Shown here: in pieces, positions 5,276-8,606 of the stretch | Numbering within the stretch: position 1 is the stretch's first letter | Layout: every line of letters starts with the position of its first letter | NCBI GenBank assembly: GCA_020352575.1 | Contig: CP070681.1 | Span: forward strand, 84,921-93,526 | DNA from: Acidimicrobiia bacterium | GTDB lineage: Bacteria > Actinomycetota > Acidimicrobiia > Spongiisociales > JAENVV01 | Reading direction: 5' to 3' | Length of the DNA stretch: 8,606 nt | Notes under the pieces: generated by a model | Database searches by the model: none | What the model saw: only the letters and a program-made list of their open reading frames with translations | Told to the model about the DNA's origin: nothing | Position numbers and translations under genes: made by a program

Positions 5276-6555
5276 TCGATGGCCTGTGGGATACCCCGCA
5301 GGACGACGAGCAGGAGGATCCCCGCCCACACCTGGTGAGGACCCGTCCCGAACGGCCATGGGGGGCGCATTGCGAGGTACGCAATCGCGCCGGCGGCTGC
5401 GACGAAGGTGCTCACCGCGAGGAACCGGAACCGGCTCGCGCCGAGGTAGATGCCATCCCAGGTGAAGACGAGTGCGCCGGGGACGAGCAGTGCCGCCACC
5501 CAAGCGAGGAACTCCTCTGCGATGGCCGCCGTCGCGGGATCCGAGGAGAACATGGCGGCCACCGGACCCCGCACGAGGAACAGCGCCGCGCCGAGCGTGA
5601 CCCCGGCGATCGCGCCCCATCGCAGGAGTAGGTCGCCGACCCGTCGTGCCTCACTGGACTCACCCGCTCCGAGCCGGACCGAGATCATCGACTGGCCGGC
5701 GATGGCGAGGCCATCGATCCCGAGCCCGAGCACGAGGAAGACCTGGGTGGCCACCTGGTGGGCCGCGACGGTCGCTGCGCCGAGTGACGCAGCGACGCGG
5801 GTCGCGATGGTGAGGGTGAGCACGAGGCTGGCCGTTCGGACCACGAGGTCGCCCCCCACCCGGATGAGCGCCGCCATCTCACTCCGATCGATGTCCCCCA
5901 CGAGCGGGATGCCCCTGCGGCGGAGGGCGACCAGGAACCAGATCGCACCCGAGCCCTGCGCGATCACCGACGCCCAGGCGGCCCCCACCAGGCCCGTGCC
6001 GAGCCCGAAGATGAAGACTGCGTCGAGGACGAGGTTCACCACGTTCAGGCCGAGCGTGATGGCGAGCGGGGTCCGGGTGTCCTGCAGGCCGCGGAACACA
6101 CCGTGGCCCACCATCACGGTGAGCACGAAGGCCCCAGAGATGGCTCGGATCCGGAGGTACGCCGTCGCGTCCGGGAGCACCTCGGTTGGCGCTGCCATCA
6201 GGCCGAGCAGGAAGGGCGCGCCGAGGATGAGGACGGCCGAGGTGGTCAGGCCGATGAGGCCACCCAGGATGAGCGCGTGTCGCGTCGCCCGCCCGATGGC
6301 AGCGTCGTCACCCCTCCCGAGCGCCCCACCGATGAGCGGGGTCACCCCGTACTGGAGGAAGTTGAAGGCGACGAACGCAAGCCCGAGGATCGCAGCGTCC
6401 ACCCCGAGCGCAGCGAGCGGGATCCGTCCGAGCGTGGCAACGAAGCCGGTGTCGACGAGGCTCACCAGCGGTTCGGCCGCCAACGCACCGAGTGCGGGCA
6501 CGGCCAGTCGGCCCACCTCCCGGCGGAGGCTGCTCAGGCTCGCTTGTCGGGCCAT
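5236..6555 (-). CDS. MATE-family efflux transporter (DinF-like)
   Basis: The 439-residue protein is typical in length for MATE/DinF exporters, which use H+ or Na+ gradients to expel cationic compounds. It has about 12 hydrophobic helices in two homologous halves. The first half has LAVPALGALAAEPLVSLVD (residues 17-35) followed by the VATLG...LAALGV pattern. The GHGVFRGLQDTRTPL stretch (150-164) and the second-half AAHQVATQVF...DGLAIAGQSM (254-280) are characteristic of the DinF branch. I chose the ATG at 6555 because MARQASLSSL leads naturally into the first helix. An in-frame TTG at 6588 and a GTG between them cannot be excluded. The gene begins 22 bp inside the 3' end of nth, so it is probably co-transcribed and translationally coupled with it. 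Its tail overlaps the convergent MFS tail by 40 bp. The substrate is unknown. Confidence 0.92.
   Translation of the reverse strand: MARQASLSSLRREVGRLAVPALGALAAEPLVSLVDTGFVATLGRIPLAALGVDAAILGLAFVAFNFLQYGVTPLIGGALGRGDDAAIGRATRHALILGGLIGLTTSAVLILGAPFLLGLMAAPTEVLPDATAYLRIRAISGAFVLTVMVGHGVFRGLQDTRTPLAITLGLNVVNLVLDAVFIFGLGTGLVGAAWASVIAQGSGAIWFLVALRRRGIPLVGDIDRSEMAALIRVGGDLVVRTASLVLTLTIATRVAASLGAATVAAHQVATQVFLVLGLGIDGLAIAGQSMISVRLGAGESSEARRVGDLLLRWGAIAGVTLGAALFLVRGPVAAMFSSDPATAAIAEEFLAWVAALLVPGALVFTWDGIYLGASRFRFLAVSTFVAAAGAIAYLAMRPPWPFGTGPHQVWAGILLLVVLRGIPQAIDYAGSGASSANSG
5283..5302 (+). terminator. Possible hairpin terminator for the MFS gene, inside the MATE coding sequence
   Basis: CCTGTGGG and CCCGCAGG can pair over 8 bp, with one G-U wobble in the plus-strand RNA, around a 4-nt ATAC loop. 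The hairpin starts 7 nt after the MFS stop codon, a sensible place for termination. No T-run follows, and the bases also encode the RGIPQAI segment of the opposing MATE protein, so coincidence is quite possible. Confidence 0.25.
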
Positions 6556-7208
6556 CGACAGGTGCGCATCAACGGGCACTCCCCACAACGGGGCGAGCGG
6601 GCGTCACATGTGTCACGGCCGAACTGGATGATCCGCATGGACAACTTGTGCCACGCCGGTTTCGGCATGACCGCCTTCAGGTCCTTCTCGATCTTCACGG
6701 GATCGGTCTCGGCAGTGAGCCCGAGCCGTCCGGACACGCGCTTCACATGCGTGTCGACTGCGATCTCCGGGCGACCGTGGGCCTCGGCGAGGAGGACGGA
6801 CGCCGTCTTGCGCCCCACCCCCGGCAGGGTGACGAGGGTGTCCATCTCGTCGGGCACCACTCCACCGTGGTCATCGACGATGGCGGTCGCGAGGCCGATG
6901 ATCGACTTCGTCTTCTGCCGGTAGTAGCCGGTCGAGTAGATGAGCTGCTCGACCTCCTCGGGGTTCGCATTGGCGAGGTCCTCCGGACCGGGGAACCGCT
7001 CGAACAGGCCCGGCGTCGCCCGGTTCACGTTCTCGTCGGTGGTCTGGGCCGAGATGACCGTCGACACGAGCAGCTCCCAGGGGGAGCGGTAGTCGAGCGC
7101 CGTCGAGATATCGGGGTATCGGTCAGCGAGCGCGTCGGAGATCCGGCGGGCACGGGCCCGCTCGGCGCTCGTCGGGATCGAGCCATCGGCCCGGGTTCGC
7201 GCAGCCAT
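6534..7208 (-). CDS. nth: Endonuclease III (bifunctional DNA glycosylase/AP lyase)
   Basis: The 224-residue protein is a standard-length Nth, which removes oxidised pyrimidines from DNA and nicks the backbone at the abasic site. The helix-hairpin-helix LPGVGRKTASVLL (residues 128-140) carries the catalytic Lys134, and AVDTHVKRV (150-158) carries the catalytic Asp152. The C-terminal 4Fe-4S loop is complete, with Cys201, Cys208, Cys211 and Cys217 in the exact C-x6-C-x2-C-x5-C spacing. Upstream, STVISAQTTDENVN (49-62) is the conserved DNA-binding and damage-sensing region. The ATG at 7208 is preceded by TACGAT at 8 nt and no Shine-Dalgarno sequence, suggesting a leaderless message. The gene diverges from xpt and runs into the MATE gene with a 22-bp overlap. 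Clustering of the lysine, aspartate and cysteines separates it from MutY, which lacks this lysine. Confidence 0.97.
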   Translation of the reverse strand: MAARTRADGSIPTSAERARARRISDALADRYPDISTALDYRSPWELLVSTVISAQTTDENVNRATPGLFERFPGPEDLANANPEEVEQLIYSTGYYRQKTKSIIGLATAIVDDHGGVVPDEMDTLVTLPGVGRKTASVLLAEAHGRPEIAVDTHVKRVSGRLGLTAETDPVKIEKDLKAVMPKPAWHKLSMRIIQFGRDTCDARSPRCGECPLMRTCRWPDKRA

Positions 7209-7216
7209 GGCGGGAG

Positions 7217-7222
7217 ATCGTA
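7217..7222 (-). promoter_or_regulatory. Candidate leaderless -10 element for nth
   Basis: The minus-strand hexamer TACGAT matches TANNNT and lies exactly 8 nt from the nth ATG. No Shine-Dalgarno motif or convincing -35 is seen. The expected -35 zone (around 7240) lies in the territory of the opposing xpt promoter. Confidence 0.5.
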
Positions 7223-7254
7223 GGGGGTGCGCCTCGGGTCGCCTTCCTCCGGCG

Positions 7255-7260
7255 TATCCT
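7255..7260 (+). promoter_or_regulatory. Candidate leaderless -10 element for xpt
   Basis: TATCCT, a good TANNNT match, lies exactly 8 nt before the xpt ATG, so the transcript would begin at the start codon. The whole spacer to nth is only 60 bp, leaving no room for a purine riboswitch of the kind that precedes xpt in Bacillus. No clear -35 is visible. Confidence 0.55.
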
Positions 7261-7268
7261 CCGCCGCC

Positions 7269-7838
7269 ATGTCATTGCTCCTCGACGCCATCCGCACGGA
7301 GGGACGGGTAGCCGACGGCCTCCTCAAGGTGGACCGCTTCCTCAACCACCGCGTCGATCCGGAGGTCCTGGCCGAGGTCGGTGAAGGCATCGGAGCGATC
7401 GTTGGGGATTGGGACGCCGACCTCCTCCTCACCGCTGAGGCTTCGGGTATCGCCCCTGCACTCGCAACCTCGCTCGCCACCGGCCTTCCGTCCATCTACG
7501 CCAAGAAGTTCGTCGGTCCCGGCAAGCGGCGGAGTTTCGGACGAGAGGTCTCCTCCCCCACCAAGGGTTTCGAATACCGGGTGGAGGTGGCACGGCATCT
7601 CATCGAGCCCGGCCAGCGGGTTGCGGTGGTCGACGACTTCCTGTCCGGCGGCCGCACTGCAGTCGCCCTCGTGGAAATCGCCCGCGAAGCGGGCGCAGAG
7701 GTGGTCGGCGGTGCCTTCGTGGTCGAGAAGGCATGGATGCCCGGTCGGGGCCGGATGGAGGCGATCGGCTGCACGGCCCGATCGCTCGTCACCGTGGCGT
7801 CCATCGAACACGGTGAGGTGGTGTTCGCCGATGCATGA
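7269..7838 (+). CDS. xpt: Xanthine phosphoribosyltransferase
   Basis: The 189-residue protein, close to the 194 residues of Bacillus Xpt, joins xanthine to PRPP to make XMP in purine salvage. Xpt-specific features include LLKVDRFLNHRVDP (residues 18-31), EASGIAPALAT (57-67), YAKK (77-80), EVSSPTK (93-99) and the late FVVEKAWMPGR (150-160). The PRPP-binding motif VAVVDDFLSGGRTA spans 118-131 with the paired Asp122-Asp123; its SGGRTA end is closer to generic type I PRTases than the Bacillus form. The ATG at 7269 is preferred because it aligns with the family start and sits 8 nt after a TATCCT -10. An in-frame GTG at 7227 would place the start upstream of that promoter. The stop codon overlaps the downstream thioesterase gene by 8 bp. 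Adenine PRTase or orotate PRTase are less likely given the Xpt-specific N terminus. Confidence 0.93.
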   Translation: MSLLLDAIRTEGRVADGLLKVDRFLNHRVDPEVLAEVGEGIGAIVGDWDADLLLTAEASGIAPALATSLATGLPSIYAKKFVGPGKRRSFGREVSSPTKGFEYRVEVARHLIEPGQRVAVVDDFLSGGRTAVALVEIAREAGAEVVGGAFVVEKAWMPGRGRMEAIGCTARSLVTVASIEHGEVVFADA

Positions 7839-8262
7839 CCCCGATCGCATCAGGGCGGCGTTCGACGACCTCTGCTTCGCCTGCGGGCGGGAGAACCACC
7901 TCGGGCTCGGCATCGACGCGTTCGCCGTGGAGGGCGACCGGGTCACCGCATCCTTCGCACCTCGGCCCCTGCACCGGGGCCTCCAGAGCCGCCTGCACGG
8001 GGGGCTCTCCGCGACGGCATTGGACGAGATCCTCGTCTGGGCCGCCATCCTCCTCGAAGGCGTCCTGTGCGTGACGGGAACGCTCGACCTCCGGTACCGC
8101 CGGCCGGTCCCGGTCGATGTCCCCCTCGTCCTCTCGGCCACCGTGGACGAGCGTCGGGGCAAGCGGCTGCGCCTCTCGGGCGAACTCGCCGACCCGGATG
8201 GGCCGTGTGTGACGGCCTCCGGGCTCTACCTCATGACCGATGTCATCGACGACCTCGTCTGA
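7831..8262 (+). CDS. PaaI-like hotdog-fold thioesterase
   Basis: The 143-residue protein is the usual single-domain hotdog length. It starts with a CFACGRENHLGLGI segment (residues 15-28), the C-x2-CG...N...GL signature seen near the N terminus of many PaaI-type thioesterases. LHGGLSATALDEILVW follows at 55-70: the HGG loop and Asp65/Glu66 at the start of the long hotdog helix are the likely catalytic region. The strand TGTLDLRYRRPVPVDVPL (83-100) is the family's typical central strand. The expected reaction is hydrolysis of an acyl-CoA, but the acyl group cannot be inferred. The start is the first of two closely placed ATGs (7831, in the context ATGCATGA); the second ATG is in a different, non-homologous frame. 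The gene overlaps xpt by 8 bp and the next gene by 23 bp, so it is probably co-transcribed with both. Confidence 0.88.
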   Translation: MHDPDRIRAAFDDLCFACGRENHLGLGIDAFAVEGDRVTASFAPRPLHRGLQSRLHGGLSATALDEILVWAAILLEGVLCVTGTLDLRYRRPVPVDVPLVLSATVDERRGKRLRLSGELADPDGPCVTASGLYLMTDVIDDLV

Positions 8263-8606
8263 GCGGGCTCGACTCCATGTCGGGGCTGCGGCGACCTTGG
8301 TCGCCGCAGGGGCCGCCCTGGCGATGCTCGGCAGGGCCGTGGCTGCCTCCGGGCCGCTCGTGGCCACCGGCTGGTGGGCCACCGCTGCGGGAGTGGCATG
8401 GCTACTGCTTGCGCCCCCGACCGTGGCGACGCTGCGGGACGCGGTACTCCCCGGCGCCTTCCTCGCTCTCTCGCTCGGGTTGGCCGGCTACGCCCTGGGC
8501 GAGGGAGAGGTCGTGGCGCTGGCGGCCTTCCTCGTCGTGCCCTTGGCGATCGGCCCCGCCGTGGCGGGCCTCATCCGACGCACCATGCCGACACCGTTCC
8601 ACCTCC
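8240..8606 (+). CDS. Multi-pass membrane protein of unknown function (cut by window edge)
   Basis: A frame opens at the ATG at 8240, two codons after an in-frame stop, and continues without a stop to the right edge (122 codons). It begins MSSTTSSERARLHVGAAA and then alternates alanine/leucine/glycine-rich hydrophobic stretches with short charged turns. I count about four membrane segments, near residues 14-37, 40-60, 65-82 and 86-108, the last ending in LIRR. Codon choice (G or C at third positions) matches the neighbouring genes, whereas the antisense frames give arginine-rich translations. It overlaps the thioesterase gene by 23 bp and so continues the xpt transcription unit. There is no obvious ribosome binding site, which leaves the exact start uncertain. 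I do not recognise the family; a permease or an acyltransferase-like membrane protein are only guesses. Confidence 0.7.
   Translation, partial: MSSTTSSERARLHVGAAATLVAAGAALAMLGRAVAASGPLVATGWWATAAGVAWLLLAPPTVATLRDAVLPGAFLALSLGLAGYALGEGEVVALAAFLVVPLAIGPAVAGLIRRTMPTPFHL

Noticed and set aside
3994..5631. Plus-strand open frame of about 545 codons covering the MFS gene
   Set aside because: It is the alternative frame of the MFS gene and then the antisense of the MATE gene, rich in Arg, Pro and His and without membrane or enzyme motifs.
5450..6631. Plus-strand open frame of about 393 codons opposite the MATE gene
   Set aside because: It is a low-complexity Ser/Arg/Thr/Pro translation; the opposite strand encodes a full-length MATE protein with clear family motifs.
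7227..7268. GTG at 7227 as the xpt start
   Set aside because: It would add 14 residues absent from Xpt proteins and place the start upstream of the TATCCT -10 candidate.
7209..7268. Purine riboswitch ahead of xpt
   Set aside because: The 60-bp spacer is too short and the promoter candidate lies 8 nt from the start codon, leaving no transcribed leader.
7835..8074. Second ATG at 7835 opening another frame
   Set aside because: The 79-codon translation is Ser/Arg/Pro-rich with no family match, whereas the ATG at 7831 gives a clear hotdog thioesterase.
1..8606. tRNA genes, CRISPR arrays, insertion sequences or prophage genes
   Set aside because: I saw no tandem direct repeats with spacers, no transposase or integrase motifs, and no tRNA cloverleaf; coding density leaves only about 165 bp of intergenic DNA.

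Overview
This 8.6 kb window is GC-rich (roughly two thirds G+C by eye) bacterial chromosome with almost no spacer DNA. Genes sit end to end or overlap by a few bases. The gene content, base composition and TANNNT-type -10 elements placed 8-9 nt before start codons suggest a member of Actinomycetota, possibly an Acidimicrobiia-like lineage. That assignment is inference from style and family resemblance, because no rRNA or marker gene is present. I see no tRNA, rRNA, CRISPR array, insertion sequence or phage gene.

Layout, left to right. (1) Positions 1-3168, minus strand: a tryptophan-biosynthesis operon read as trpE, then a ygfZ-family gene, then trpC, then trpF, which runs off the left edge. 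All junctions overlap by 4 or 8 bp. (2) Positions 3214-3987, minus: a CcdA/DsbD-type membrane thiol-disulfide transporter directly upstream of trpE. (3) Positions 4049-5275, plus: an MFS transporter diverging from ccdA across a 61-bp gap with a strong inverted repeat. (4) Positions 5236-6555, minus: a MATE/DinF-type exporter whose 3' end overlaps the MFS 3' end by 40 bp. (5) Positions 6534-7208, minus: endonuclease III (nth), overlapping the MATE start by 22 bp. (6) Positions 7269-8606, plus: xanthine phosphoribosyltransferase, a hotdog thioesterase and a truncated multi-pass membrane protein, again overlapping, diverging from nth across a 60-bp gap.

How the parts work together: TrpE makes anthranilate (with a TrpG subunit not encoded here), TrpF isomerises phosphoribosylanthranilate and TrpC closes the indole ring. 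The YgfZ protein is a folate-binding Fe-S maintenance factor with no direct role in the pathway, and its position inside the operon is the oddest gene-content feature. Nth is a base-excision repair glycosylase followed by a DinF-like MATE gene. Xpt salvages xanthine using PRPP, a metabolite also consumed in tryptophan synthesis.

The window looks like housekeeping and transport DNA, and I did not find a convincing new multi-gene system. The points most worth checking are regulatory: a repeated leaderless-promoter layout, two back-to-back divergent promoter pairs, a perfect 15-bp palindrome at the presumed -35 of trpE, and a 36-bp two-arm dyad touching the ccdA start codon.
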